Positions 8,893-17,889 are shown, numbered from the stretch's first letter. The stretch is DNA of 64,000 nt from Geobacteraceae bacterium (GCA_024641085.1 JAHEDT010000003.1:1-64000); one strand, 5' to 3'. Numbers and translations: made by a program. Notes: generated from the letters alone by a model not told the origin.

Positions 8893-9950
8893 GTCGGCAA
8901 CTCCGGGCTTTGCAAAACATGATGAGCCGCACAAACAACCTCCCCCACAGTGATGTCCTGCATGCAATAATAGGCGCCATCACAGGTCGGTTTGCGCCTG
9001 CAGGGCGAGCAGGTGAGCTTGTGATAGAGAACACGGGTATTGCTGCGCGAGGTATGGAGGTAGGGGCAGGTCGCTCCGAACAGGGCCACAGTCGGCCTTG
9101 CGAAGGCCGGGCCCATGTGGGTCAAGCCGGTATCCACACCGATCACCAGTGCGGCGCGCTTCACGACCGCCATCGAAGCCGACAGCGATAGCCCCCCGGC
9201 CAGGCTGGACACAACGCCTGGCGCCGCGGCACAAATCTCGCCGGCCGCTTCCTGATCAGCCGGGCCGCCGAGCAGGAGCATAGGCCAGCCCAACTCAATG
9301 TGAAGTTGCTTGCCCAGTTCGGACCAGCGTTCTTCGAACCAGTGCTTCTGCGGACGGGTCGTGAAGGGTGCAACCGCCACGAACGGGCCATTTACAGACA
9401 GAGCTTCGAGTGCTTCCGCTGCCTGTTTTTCATCTTCACACCCTACATCCAGGCACTGATGAAAAGGGCCTGTTTCCAAACCGATTTCCTGTAACATGCA
9501 CAGGTATTCCGAGCCCATGCGGTCGCTGTCACCACCGCGTGAAATCACCCGGGTCATCAGGAAGCGCCCAGGCTCCTTAGAATCAAAGCCAATCCTGGTC
9601 GGCGCCCCGCTCAACCAGCTCAGGAAACGGCTGCGGAACAGGCCCTGGGCATCCAGGACCAGATCGAACTTCTCCCGTCTCAGGGTCCGTCTGAAATCGA
9701 CAATCTGCCTGAGAAGTTGAATCCAGCGCCCTTCTTTGGACAGCCTGCGCCACTCCGCCTTTGGCCAGAGCAACAACTGGTCGACACAATCATTTTCCGC
9801 CAGGATGGCCCGCATCGCAGGTTCGAGCAGCCAGGTGATTCTAGCCCCTTGAAAACCCTGGGCAAGGGGCGGCAGCAGCGACGAAGCCATGGCAATGTCG
9901 CCAATGGCACTCGGACGGACAATCAGGATATTTTTCGGGGTCTGGACCAT
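8889..9950 (-). CDS. GT9-family glycosyltransferase (LPS heptosyltransferase)
   Basis: The 353-residue protein opens ILIVRPSAIGDIAMASSLLP, the standard N-terminus of ADP-heptose:LPS heptosyltransferases, and has VAVAPFTTRPQKHWFEERW and GVDTGLTHMGPAFARPTVAL, the C-terminal ADP-heptose-binding signature. GT9 enzymes add L,D-heptose to Kdo (WaaC) or to heptose I (WaaF). It is the only GT9 gene in the window, so a WaaC-like role next to waaA is plausible, but the two cannot be told apart by eye. It starts 2 bases after the stop of the GT4 gene at 9953 and overlaps the following GT4 gene by four bases. Confidence 0.9.
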   Translation of the reverse strand: MVQTPKNILIVRPSAIGDIAMASSLLPPLAQGFQGARITWLLEPAMRAILAENDCVDQLLLWPKAEWRRLSKEGRWIQLLRQIVDFRRTLRREKFDLVLDAQGLFRSRFLSWLSGAPTRIGFDSKEPGRFLMTRVISRGGDSDRMGSEYLCMLQEIGLETGPFHQCLDVGCEDEKQAAEALEALSVNGPFVAVAPFTTRPQKHWFEERWSELGKQLHIELGWPMLLLGGPADQEAAGEICAAAPGVVSSLAGGLSLSASMAVVKRAALVIGVDTGLTHMGPAFARPTVALFGATCPYLHTSRSNTRVLYHKLTCSPCRRKPTCDGAYYCMQDITVGEVVCAAHHVLQSPELPT

Positions 9951-9952
9951 GA

Positions 9953-11035
9953 CTACCCAGCCGACCTGCAGAGCGACGCGTACATATCCAGGTAGGCCCT
10001 GACGATCACCTCGGAAGAGTGGTCGCTTGCCAATGAAGCCTTGCCGGCAGCACCGAGACGGACAAGGAGACCGGACTGATCATTGAGACAGTCCCTGATT
10101 GAGGCCGCCAGAGTTTGATCGTCTTTGCAGGGCACCAGCAGACCATTCCGACCGTCTTCAATCAATTCAAGGGCACCCGGTGTACGTGTGGAAATAACCG
10201 GTAGAGCATACGACCACGCCTCGAGGATAACATTGCCCAGGGTCTCATGGCTGGAAGGGACGACAAACAGGTCAGCCATGTGCATGAATGGCGCCGGATC
10301 CCTGACCCAGCCGGCCCAATGGAACCGCCCGGCCAGATTCAGAGATTCCGCCAGGGCCAGCAGTTCTGCGCGCAAAGGACCATCCCCGGCCAACACAAGG
10401 TGCAGCGGGCGTCCGGCCACGGTCGATTCCAGCCGCGCAAAGGCCTTGAGCAGGTCATCAAACCCCTTGATATCGATGAATCGCCCCAAAGAGAACACAA
10501 CCTGTGCATCATCGGGGACCCCAAGCTGATGCCGCAGTTCGATGACCCTTGATTCGCTGATACATCTGGACGGCTCGACAAAGTTGCTGATGTGGTAGAC
10601 CCTGCTGGCAGGAAGACCTTGCCTGACGAGGTAATCGCACAAGGCCCTGGTGTTGCCGACCCAGGCGTCGGCATGCCGGTAATACCCATCAATTTTGTAA
10701 AAACCGCCGAGCCGGGCAACGTGAGCGGCCCGGACATCTTTTGGCAGCCGAGTCAGGCGTGAGGCGCGTCCCATATAGGTCTGCACGATATCCACCCCGG
10801 CAGAGCGGACCACTCGACGGATGTCGCACACTGAAAACAGGTCCCAGCCATTACGCATGGCGACCTGGTAGACGGAAGTCGCCTCGTCGAATTCCTTGAG
10901 CAATGGGCTCTGCGGTCTCACGACGACAGAGGCACGGTGATCCGCACCATTTAAAGCGTTGACCAGGCGCAGAAAAAAACTTTCCGCGCCGCCCATCTGG
11001 CGGCTGCCGATAATGTGAAGAGAACGCAGCATCAT
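9953..11035 (-). CDS. GT4-family glycosyltransferase
   Basis: A 360-residue GT-B glycosyltransferase. SLHIIGSRQMGGAESFFLRL is a typical GT4 N-terminus (GGAE acceptor loop), VVFSLGRFIDIKGFDDLLKA leads into the donor domain, and VPSSHETLGNVILEAWSYAL contains the EX7E motif. It is unlike the tandem pair at 4205-6479. The start was placed at the ATG pair at 11035/11032, behind GAGGGG and 4 bases after the stop of the deacetylase gene; a GTG at 11050 would add five residues and overlap that gene. Its position between the deacetylase and GT9 genes points to LPS core assembly. Confidence 0.88.
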   Translation of the reverse strand: MMLRSLHIIGSRQMGGAESFFLRLVNALNGADHRASVVVRPQSPLLKEFDEATSVYQVAMRNGWDLFSVCDIRRVVRSAGVDIVQTYMGRASRLTRLPKDVRAAHVARLGGFYKIDGYYRHADAWVGNTRALCDYLVRQGLPASRVYHISNFVEPSRCISESRVIELRHQLGVPDDAQVVFSLGRFIDIKGFDDLLKAFARLESTVAGRPLHLVLAGDGPLRAELLALAESLNLAGRFHWAGWVRDPAPFMHMADLFVVPSSHETLGNVILEAWSYALPVISTRTPGALELIEDGRNGLLVPCKDDQTLAASIRDCLNDQSGLLVRLGAAGKASLASDHSSEVIVRAYLDMYASLCRSAG

Positions 11036-11039
11036 CCCC

Positions 11040-11780
11040 TCAGTAGTCACCTAACGGTGTTTTCTTGCGATTCTTCATATGCAGCTTCCACCAGAATCCG
11101 GCCAGGCTGTCTCCGTAAGAAATGGCTTTGCGAGGAATCTGGAATGGATCTTCGTGCCCCGGATATGCACTCCCCCTGAGACAACTTAACGCCCCCTTGA
11201 ACCCGGCATTTTTGACGATCGCCATGACCCGGTCATCATAATCGCCATACGGGTAGCAGAAAAATTCTGTGGGCCGGCCCAGAATGGCGTCCATCTGCTG
11301 CTTGCTCTCCACAACTTCACGGGAGATCTCATCCTGTTCCAGCTGACTCAGTCTTGGATGAGACAGGGTATGTGGACCGAAAGTGACACCTTGCCGGCTC
11401 AATTCACGAATGGTGCTCGCATCCATGATGGCTGGAGCAGCCCGCCCCTCTCTGGCAAACCACTCGGCTGGTTTTCCAATCAGAGCGCTGACAACAAATA
11501 CGGCCGCTGGAAAACCATACCTCTTCAGAACCGGATAGGCGTGATCTTGGAAGTCCCGGCAGCCATCGTCAAAGGTCAACACGATGCCATGCCCATGAAA
11601 CGGCTTGTCCCCGAAGAGCACGGCAAAGGCATCAGACATGTTCAAAACAGGAATTCCGGAGAGCTTGAGATAACGCATTTGAGCACGAAACCTCCGGATG
11701 TGACAGTACGTCGAACGATGTGCGGAGGGCCTGCTGAAAAGGCCAACCTGGTGATACATGAGAAAAGAAATGCGCGGCAT
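11040..11780 (-). CDS. Polysaccharide deacetylase (NodB-type, carbohydrate esterase family 4)
   Basis: This 246-residue protein has the NodB fold motifs: YHQV near the N-terminus, VLTFDDGCRD (motif 1, catalytic and metal Asp), FGPHTLSHPRLS (motif 2, the two metal-binding His) and FFCYPYGDYDD (motif 3). Family members remove N-acetyl groups from GlcNAc-containing glycans using a divalent metal. There is no signal peptide, so it probably acts in the cytoplasm on a lipid-linked glycan before export. It lies 17 bases after the Trm112-like gene and 4 bases before a GT4 gene. De-N-acetylation of a core or surface sugar is the natural inference. Confidence 0.9.
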   Translation of the reverse strand: MPRISFLMYHQVGLFSRPSAHRSTYCHIRRFRAQMRYLKLSGIPVLNMSDAFAVLFGDKPFHGHGIVLTFDDGCRDFQDHAYPVLKRYGFPAAVFVVSALIGKPAEWFAREGRAAPAIMDASTIRELSRQGVTFGPHTLSHPRLSQLEQDEISREVVESKQQMDAILGRPTEFFCYPYGDYDDRVMAIVKNAGFKGALSCLRGSAYPGHEDPFQIPRKAISYGDSLAGFWWKLHMKNRKKTPLGDY

Positions 11781-11797
11781 GCTGTACGTCGGCCGGC

Positions 11798-11965
11798 CTA
11801 CAGCCGAACGGCCTCATCAATCAGCATGACGGGGATGTCATCGCGAATCGGATAAGCGAGTCGGCAGGCTTTGCAGATGATCTGCCTGTGCTGTTCATCG
11901 GTGACAACGACACCCTTGCACTGCGGACAGGCGAGGATTTCCAGTAACTGTTGCGACAGGGTCAT
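11798..11965 (-). CDS. Trm112-family small zinc-ribbon protein (YcaR-like)
   Basis: A 55-residue ORF, MTLSQQLLEILACPQCKG at the N-terminus with a second pair in ICKACRLAYPIRDDIPVML. The CPxC and CxxC pairs form a zinc ribbon, and the ending PIRDDIPVMLIDEA is typical of bacterial Trm112/UPF0434 proteins, which sit next to lpxK in many Gram-negatives, including E. coli (ycaR). The start overlaps the lpxK stop as ATGA, so it is translationally coupled. Its function in bacteria is not settled; archaeal and eukaryotic Trm112 activates methyltransferases. Confidence 0.9.
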   Translation of the reverse strand: MTLSQQLLEILACPQCKGVVVTDEQHRQIICKACRLAYPIRDDIPVMLIDEAVRL

Positions 11966-13038
11966 TTGCCAGTCTCCATAATGTGATCGAGCAAGCCGTC
12001 GAGAGGGGCGAGGTCATCGAAGACCAATTCGACTCCGACCTGGTAACAAGGCTTTGGGAAATTCGCTGCAGATAATTTGACAGCATCTTTTTCAGTTGTC
12101 ACCAGTAAATCATGATTATGACATGATCTCAGCAGACGGCTCAAGATTTCCCCGGTATAGTCCTGGTGGTCCGCCAAGGCCAGTGGCTCAATTTGACGAA
12201 AGCCAAAACAGCCAAGATCTCTGAAGAATTCCTCTGGCTTGGCGATGCCTGCGAAAGCCAGGCAGCTTTGCCCGACATACTCCTGTTCTGGAACGATTGC
12301 GCCATCAAGGGTCACCAATCTTTTGTTAAGCAGATGGCGACTGTGTATGACGGGGATGCTGGCGGGCAGTGGGAGACTCCGGGCTTGCTCTGAGCGCGTC
12401 ATGATAATCAGGTCGGCACGCTGCAGTGCCGATTTAGGCTCACGCAGGATTCCGGCCGGAAGCAACTGCCCATTCCCAAAGGGTAATTTATCATCCAGCA
12501 ACACGATATCCATGTTTCTGAGCACGGCAAGGTGTTGGAAACCGTCGTCCAGTATGATTATTTGGGCGCCAGCCTGTTCGGCCGCCTGGACTCCAAGCCT
12601 CCTGCGCCGAGCCACGAAGACCGGCACACCGGGATTTCGCCTCGCCAGCAGGAATGGTTCGTCACCGCATTCATACGGCGTCATTAACAAACGCCCTGTG
12701 GTGTCACTGACCCTGCCCACCGGCTGCCGGTAATGACCGCCGTAGCCGCGGCTCACAATGGCGCAACGTACATTACGTGATTTGAGTCGCTTAACCAGGA
12801 AATCGACCATCGGGGTTTTACCGGTCCCGCTTGTGGCGAGGTTGCCGACCGAAATGACCGGCACGCCGGCACGGTAAGAGCTTTTCAGTCCAAGCTGGTA
12901 CAGCTTGCGGCGCAGGCGCATTGACAGACCGTACAAAAAGCTCAAGGGGCAAAGCCCCCAGTACATCAAAAAACTGCCGATTGATTGCGGCCCATGCGTT
13001 GTTAAGCGTAAATATGCAGATTTCCAGGCCCCCCTCAT
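11962..13038 (-). CDS. lpxK: Tetraacyldisaccharide 4'-kinase
   Basis: LpxK phosphorylates the 4' position of the lipid A disaccharide to make lipid IVA at the inner membrane. The 358-residue protein shows PVISVGNLATSGTGKTPMVD, the P-loop characteristic of LpxK, preceded by an N-terminal amphipathic helix (LCPLSFLYGLSMRLRRKLY) that binds the membrane. IIILDDGFQHLAVLRNMDIV is the conserved DDGFQH segment with catalytic and metal residues. The start overlaps the waaA stop by four bases (ATGA) and its end overlaps the Trm112 gene by four, so all three are tightly coupled. Confidence 0.96.
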   Translation of the reverse strand: MRGAWKSAYLRLTTHGPQSIGSFLMYWGLCPLSFLYGLSMRLRRKLYQLGLKSSYRAGVPVISVGNLATSGTGKTPMVDFLVKRLKSRNVRCAIVSRGYGGHYRQPVGRVSDTTGRLLMTPYECGDEPFLLARRNPGVPVFVARRRRLGVQAAEQAGAQIIILDDGFQHLAVLRNMDIVLLDDKLPFGNGQLLPAGILREPKSALQRADLIIMTRSEQARSLPLPASIPVIHSRHLLNKRLVTLDGAIVPEQEYVGQSCLAFAGIAKPEEFFRDLGCFGFRQIEPLALADHQDYTGEILSRLLRSCHNHDLLVTTEKDAVKLSAANFPKPCYQVGVELVFDDLAPLDGLLDHIMETGK

Positions 13039-14330
13039 GACAGAAACCGTCGGTCGATTACGACCAGGGTCCTTTGCGTTGCACCACGATTTTTTTCAAA
13101 CAGGTGGTAGCCATTCTCACCGATACGGTGGAGTTCCTCTGGGTTTTCCAGCAGGAGGCGCATCTGGCGATAAAGATCTTCGGCATTCTTGACCTGGAGC
13201 CCTGCATGAGCGGCGCGCACCAGGCGAGCGATTTCCCTGAAATTCTGCATGTTTGCTCCGTACAAGACCGGTTTTTTCAACAATGAGGCTTCCAGGATAT
13301 TATGGCCGCCGACGTTCACCAGGCTGCCGCCGACGAAGACCACGTCGGCCAGGGAATAGAGCTTAAGAACTTCGCCCACAGTGTCGACGATCAAGACCTC
13401 ACCCGGCTGCAGAGTTCTCGGCGACATGGCCAGAGTGCTGCGCAAGGTTGCGGCGACTCCGAGCTTGGCAAGGTCCTCTTGAACCTGGCGACAGCGCTCA
13501 GGGTGTCTTGGGACCAGCACCAGGAACAGCTCCGGACAGATTTCGCGCAATCTCAGGTAGACTTCCAGCAGTGGGGCTGCTTCCCCGTCATGGGTACTGC
13601 CTGCCACCCAGAGACGACCGTTCTCTGGCAGTTTGAGCTCATGCCTGAACGCCTCGAGGTCCGCCGGGTCAATGCTTGGCTGCTGCATGTCGAATTTGAG
13701 GTTGCCGGTCACCTGAACGCGCCCGGAGGGCGCACCAAGGCGACGGATGCGCCTTGAATCCTGCTCAGACTGCATGCAGTAATCGGCAATGCTGTCGAGA
13801 ATTGGCAACATCACCTTACCGGCCATGCGATAGCGTGGAAAGGAGCGGTCGGAAATCCTGCCGTTGATTAGGATCACCGGTATCTTGCGACGTTTGGCTT
13901 CCAGGACAAAATTCGGCCAGATTTCGGTTTCCACGAGCACGATGACATCCGGTTGAATGATGTCGAAGGCCTTACGGACAATCCAGCGCAGATCAAAAGG
14001 GAAAAAAATGTAATGGTCGACCTCGGCAACACCCGCAGCGATCTCCCGCCCGGTTTCGGTGACATTCGACAACAAGAGGACCGCATCGGGATAGCGTTCG
14101 CGCATCGCCCTGAGCAGCGGAATTGCCGCACGGGTTTCGCCTACCGAGACGGCATGGACCCAGATAACTTTGCGCCCGCGCAGCAAGCTGCAGAAATTCT
14201 GTGCGTAAATCCCGAGTCTTTCACGAAGACCATGCCGCGCCTTACCGTAGCGCAAACCGCGATACAGGTAAAACGGCACCAGGAACAGCACCGAGATATA
14301 CAGGATCAGTTCATACAGCAGATAAACCAT
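13035..14330 (-). CDS. waaA: 3-deoxy-D-manno-octulosonic acid (Kdo) transferase
   Basis: WaaA (KdtA) transfers Kdo to lipid IVA on the cytoplasmic face of the inner membrane. The 431-residue protein starts with a membrane anchor (ELILYISVLFLVPFYLYRGL), followed by VIWVHAVSVGETRAAIPLL (catalytic Glu region), LVETEIWPNF, VTGNLKFD and the CMP-Kdo site FVGGSLVNVGGHNILEA, all diagnostic of GT30. The start overlaps the end of the upstream acyltransferase gene by 20 bases. Whether it adds one or two Kdo residues cannot be told. Confidence 0.96.
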   Translation of the reverse strand: MVYLLYELILYISVLFLVPFYLYRGLRYGKARHGLRERLGIYAQNFCSLLRGRKVIWVHAVSVGETRAAIPLLRAMRERYPDAVLLLSNVTETGREIAAGVAEVDHYIFFPFDLRWIVRKAFDIIQPDVIVLVETEIWPNFVLEAKRRKIPVILINGRISDRSFPRYRMAGKVMLPILDSIADYCMQSEQDSRRIRRLGAPSGRVQVTGNLKFDMQQPSIDPADLEAFRHELKLPENGRLWVAGSTHDGEAAPLLEVYLRLREICPELFLVLVPRHPERCRQVQEDLAKLGVAATLRSTLAMSPRTLQPGEVLIVDTVGEVLKLYSLADVVFVGGSLVNVGGHNILEASLLKKPVLYGANMQNFREIARLVRAAHAGLQVKNAEDLYRQMRLLLENPEELHRIGENGYHLFEKNRGATQRTLVVIDRRFLS

Positions 14331-14979
14331 ATTGACTCAAGTGTTCTCGGGCGCGCCGGGTATTGTCATCCATGGCCGCCTGCAACCGGAGCAGGAACGC
14401 CTCCACGGTTTCTTCATGATCGTACAGAAGCGGCTCACCGAATCTATAAACGGCCCGCCCCCGGGGATAGGGCAACAGGAATCGGTCCCAGGATTGAAAG
14501 CGATGCCCGTGGCTGCAGGCAAACGCCATTGGCACAACCGGACGGGAAGAAACCTTGGCCAGTTGGGCAACCCCGGGCTTGGCGACATGCCGGGGCCCTT
14601 TGGGGCCATCCGGAGTGAACGCCAGGTCGAGTGGTTCCCTGGACAAAGCAATCATCTCCCTGATAGCGGCGCGACCGCCGCGACTGGAGGAACCACGCAC
14701 GGCGCCAATCTTGAAATAGCCCATGGTCCGGGCAATCAGTTCACCATCTTTCGAAGCACTGATCAGGACCTTGGCGCCGGGGCCACGATAACCTTTCACC
14801 ATCAACAGCAGCTGGTCGTGCCAGAACGCCATGATCACCGGCCGACCTTCCACCCAGAGATGCTTGAGCGGCCCGTCACCGATGGTCTCCGGCTGCAGAG
14901 CCCGGTACAATAAGGCGATGATCTTCGCCGCTATCCAGGGCGCGATGCCGAGCAGCAGTTTATCCTGCACAGAGGCCAT
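14311..14979 (-). CDS. DUF374-family lysophospholipid acyltransferase-like protein
   Basis: The 222-residue protein has the DUF374/LPLAT layout: PVIMAFWHDQLLLM (the H-D-type acyltransferase motif I variant), ISASKDGELIARTMGYF, and the substrate region LDLAFTPDGPKGPRHVAKPG. The family lies between msbA and waaA in many proteobacteria and is thought to acylate lipid A or a related lipid, in place of or alongside LpxL/LpxM, which I do not see in the window. AAGGAGG precedes its ATG, which overlaps the msbA stop by one base; its end overlaps waaA by 20 bases. Confidence 0.88.
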   Translation of the reverse strand: MASVQDKLLLGIAPWIAAKIIALLYRALQPETIGDGPLKHLWVEGRPVIMAFWHDQLLLMVKGYRGPGAKVLISASKDGELIARTMGYFKIGAVRGSSSRGGRAAIREMIALSREPLDLAFTPDGPKGPRHVAKPGVAQLAKVSSRPVVPMAFACSHGHRFQSWDRFLLPYPRGRAVYRFGEPLLYDHEETVEAFLLRLQAAMDDNTRRAREHLSQYGLSAV

Positions 14980-16709
14980 CAGGCCTCCTTGAACTGCATG
15001 TCATAAAGCGTGCGGTAGAGGCCATTGCGAGCCAGGAGTTCCTGATGACTGCCGACTTCGACCACCCTGCCCTGTTCGAGAACGATAATCCGGTCGGCGT
15101 GCATGATCGTTGAAAGACGATGGGCGATCACCAGCGTCGTACGGTTTTTCATCAGGTTCGCCAGGGCTCTCTGGACCATGGCCTCGCTTTCCGTGTCCAG
15201 GGCACTGGTCGCTTCATCGAGGATCAGTATGGGCGCATCCTTGAGGAGCGCTCGCGCAACGCAGAGGCGTTGCCGTTGTCCTCCTGATAGCCGGACCCCC
15301 CGCTCGCCGATCGAGCTATCGTAACCTTCGGGGAGCTTGTTGATGAATTCATCGGCATAGGCCTGGCGGGCGGCGTCGACAACCGCCGGTTCATCAGCAT
15401 CCAGCAGGCCGTATCGTATATTGTCACGAATCGACCCGTTAAAGAGAAACGTCTCCTGGTCGACAAAGGCAAGATTTTTCTTCAGGCTTTCCTGGGAAAC
15501 GTCACGAATGTCATAGCCATCAATCTTCACAGCACCCTGCTGCGGATCGTAAAAACGGGCCAACAAACCGGCGACAGTCGACTTCCCGGCACCGCTGGGC
15601 CCAACCAGGGCAATCACTTCACCTGGGTTGGCAAGGAAACTGACTTCTTTCAAGACCGGCTCATCCCCGTAACTGAAGGTCACATTTTCAAAAGCAACTG
15701 CGCCATGTGCCCGCGGCATTTCCACCGCGTTTTGCTTGTCCACGACATCCCGCGGCTGATCCAATAAATTGAAGATGCCTTCAGCAGCGCCAATCGACTG
15801 CTGGATATCGTTGCTGACCTTGGTCAACCGTTTGACCGGTGTAAACGTCATCATGATCGCCGCCACGATGGAAAACAGCTGTCCCTGGGTCATTTCTCCG
15901 GTCAGGACCCGGTTGACTCCATACCAGACCACTCCGGCGCCACCCAAGGCGGCCAGGATTTCTACCGCAGGTGCAGTCAGTGAATTGTACTTGATTGCTT
16001 TACGCAGGAACCGGTAATACAGCTTGTTTTCTCCTTGGAATTTCTGAATATGGCTGTCTTCGCGACCGAACGCCTTAACGACTTTAATGCCCCCAAAAGA
16101 CTCCTGCAGTGTCCCGGTGAGGAAACCGACCCTTTCCAGGCTGCGTTTCGTATTCTGCTTGATTCTTAGGCCGAGTTGCCGTGCCGGGACCACACAGAGC
16201 GGCAGCACGGCAAAAGCGACCGCCGCCATTTTCCAGTCTTTATAGAAAGCCAGGATGATCAATCCAACCAGAGTGAAACTCTCGCGCAAACCATCTACCA
16301 GTGCATCGGCGGCAGCCCTTTGCATGGTTCCGACATCGTTCAGAACCCTGGAAGTCAGCCGGCCGGCCTTTTGGCGGAGATGGAAGCCCATCGACAGCAG
16401 CATAGACTGTTTGAACAAGTCATTGCGCAGGTCCTGGATAACCAGCTGCCCCGCTGTCTTGACATAATATTCCTGCAGGTAGCGCCCGATGCCCTTGGCC
16501 AAAGCCAAGCCGATGATAACCATTGGAACCAGGTAAACCAGGTCGCGGTTGCCTGCGGAGATGATCTTGTCGACCAATGGCTCGATCAGGTTGACATATG
16601 AGACATCCGTACCTGCCACGACCAGTGAAAAAATCATCGACAGGACAATACGCCATAAGTATGGCCGTGAATAACCGAGTAATCTTATGTATATCTGTTT
16701 GTTAGTCAT
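14979..16709 (-). CDS. msbA: Lipid A / LPS-core flippase, ABC transporter
   Basis: MsbA flips core-lipid A from the inner to the outer leaflet of the inner membrane. The 576-residue half-transporter has six membrane segments in residues about 20-300 and a nucleotide-binding domain with GPSGAGKSTVAGLLARFYDP (Walker A), RLSGGQRQRLCVARAL (signature) and ILILDEATSALD (Walker B), then the switch His in VIAHRLSTI. The ATG at 16709 (MTNKQIYIRLL) was preferred to upstream codons because it lies 14 bases after the lpxB stop and matches the usual MsbA N-terminus. Placement between lpxB and waaA fits lipid A export. Confidence 0.95.
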   Translation of the reverse strand: MTNKQIYIRLLGYSRPYLWRIVLSMIFSLVVAGTDVSYVNLIEPLVDKIISAGNRDLVYLVPMVIIGLALAKGIGRYLQEYYVKTAGQLVIQDLRNDLFKQSMLLSMGFHLRQKAGRLTSRVLNDVGTMQRAAADALVDGLRESFTLVGLIILAFYKDWKMAAVAFAVLPLCVVPARQLGLRIKQNTKRSLERVGFLTGTLQESFGGIKVVKAFGREDSHIQKFQGENKLYYRFLRKAIKYNSLTAPAVEILAALGGAGVVWYGVNRVLTGEMTQGQLFSIVAAIMMTFTPVKRLTKVSNDIQQSIGAAEGIFNLLDQPRDVVDKQNAVEMPRAHGAVAFENVTFSYGDEPVLKEVSFLANPGEVIALVGPSGAGKSTVAGLLARFYDPQQGAVKIDGYDIRDVSQESLKKNLAFVDQETFLFNGSIRDNIRYGLLDADEPAVVDAARQAYADEFINKLPEGYDSSIGERGVRLSGGQRQRLCVARALLKDAPILILDEATSALDTESEAMVQRALANLMKNRTTLVIAHRLSTIMHADRIIVLEQGRVVEVGSHQELLARNGLYRTLYDMQFKEA

Positions 16710-16722
16710 TGATTTCCAGACG

Positions 16723-17889
16723 TCAGAAGGCGTGCTGCGGCTGAACCAGGTCGAGCAGCATCTCTGCAACTCGGGTCGCACAACCAGGGGCACCGAGCCT
16801 GCCCTGCAATCTATGCAAAGCCTCTCTCATGCTTTCGGCATAATTGTCATCGTTCAGGATACGCAGAACTTCGCCCGCCAAGGCATGCGGCGTCGCCTTG
16901 TCCTGAATGAATTCCGGGACAATTCGACTTCCGGCGACAATATTGGGCAGGCCGATATGTGCGACCCGGACCAGGCGTTTAGCAATGGCATATGAGAAAG
17001 GGGCCATTTTGTAAAGTATCGCCATGGGTGTTCCAGCCAGCGCAATCTGCAAGGTGACGGTACCGGAAACAGAGAGAATGGCATCGCAGCTTCCGGCGAC
17101 ATCATAGATGCTGGCATCTCCCGCTTCAACAAAAGATATCGGCAAAGCGGGTGGAAATTTTGCCTGGACCTCCTCTTTCTTCAAGGTATCGGCAATCGGC
17201 ACCAGAAAATGCGCTCCCGGCTTATCTTCATGAATAAGTTTGGCCGTTGCCACCAGGGTTTCCAGCATAAAATGCAATTCATTCCTGCGGCTGCCCGGGA
17301 ACAAGCCGACCAATTTATCGCCTGCCTTGACCTGCAGCCTTTGGCGCAGGTCATCATGAGTTGTATGGGCGGCAAATTCATCCAGCAGGGGGTGACCGAC
17401 ATATTTGACCTGGATACCCAGGTTATCGTAGTAAGCGGGCTCGAAGGGGAAGATGGCCGCCAGGGAATCGACGACTCGGGCAATCTTTTTGACCCTGCCC
17501 CGGCGCCAGGCCCAGACCTGGGGGCTCACATAGTAAAGGACCGGGACTCCGGCATTTTTTGCCTGTCGTGCAAGTCTCAGGTTGAAGTCAGGGAAGTCGA
17601 TCAACACCAGAGCGTCAGGCTTCCGCTGGCTTCTCAACTCGCACTTAAGTCGTTGGAAGGAACGCCATATGAACGGAAAGTGGCCGACAATTTCAGCGAT
17701 CCCCATGACCGACAGCTCTTCGCCGGGGATAAGGATCTCGCAACCTGCCGCGGCCATCTGTCGTCCCCCCACACCGAAAAAATTCATATCGGGAGACAAT
17801 TTTTTTGCCGCTTTGATCAGATTTGCGCCATGCAGGTCTCCGGACGCTTCGCCGGTCACGATCATGATGCGCTTGGCTGACGTAGTCAC
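16723..17889 (-). CDS. lpxB: Lipid-A-disaccharide synthase
   Basis: LpxB (GT19) condenses UDP-diacyl-GlcN with lipid X to form the lipid A disaccharide. The protein starts KRIMIVTGEASGDLHGANLI, the invariant LpxB N-terminus, and continues with VLIDFPDFNLRLARQAKNAG, YYVSPQVWAWRRGRVKKI and PGSRRNEL. The start is chosen at GTG 17889 behind the purine run AGAAAGAAAGA; a TTG at 17919 would add ten residues without a clear ribosome-binding site. It is separated from lpxA by about 240 non-coding bases, unusual in this tightly packed operon. Confidence 0.95.
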   Translation of the reverse strand: MTTSAKRIMIVTGEASGDLHGANLIKAAKKLSPDMNFFGVGGRQMAAAGCEILIPGEELSVMGIAEIVGHFPFIWRSFQRLKCELRSQRKPDALVLIDFPDFNLRLARQAKNAGVPVLYYVSPQVWAWRRGRVKKIARVVDSLAAIFPFEPAYYDNLGIQVKYVGHPLLDEFAAHTTHDDLRQRLQVKAGDKLVGLFPGSRRNELHFMLETLVATAKLIHEDKPGAHFLVPIADTLKKEEVQAKFPPALPISFVEAGDASIYDVAGSCDAILSVSGTVTLQIALAGTPMAILYKMAPFSYAIAKRLVRVAHIGLPNIVAGSRIVPEFIQDKATPHALAGEVLRILNDDNYAESMREALHRLQGRLGAPGCATRVAEMLLDLVQPQHAF

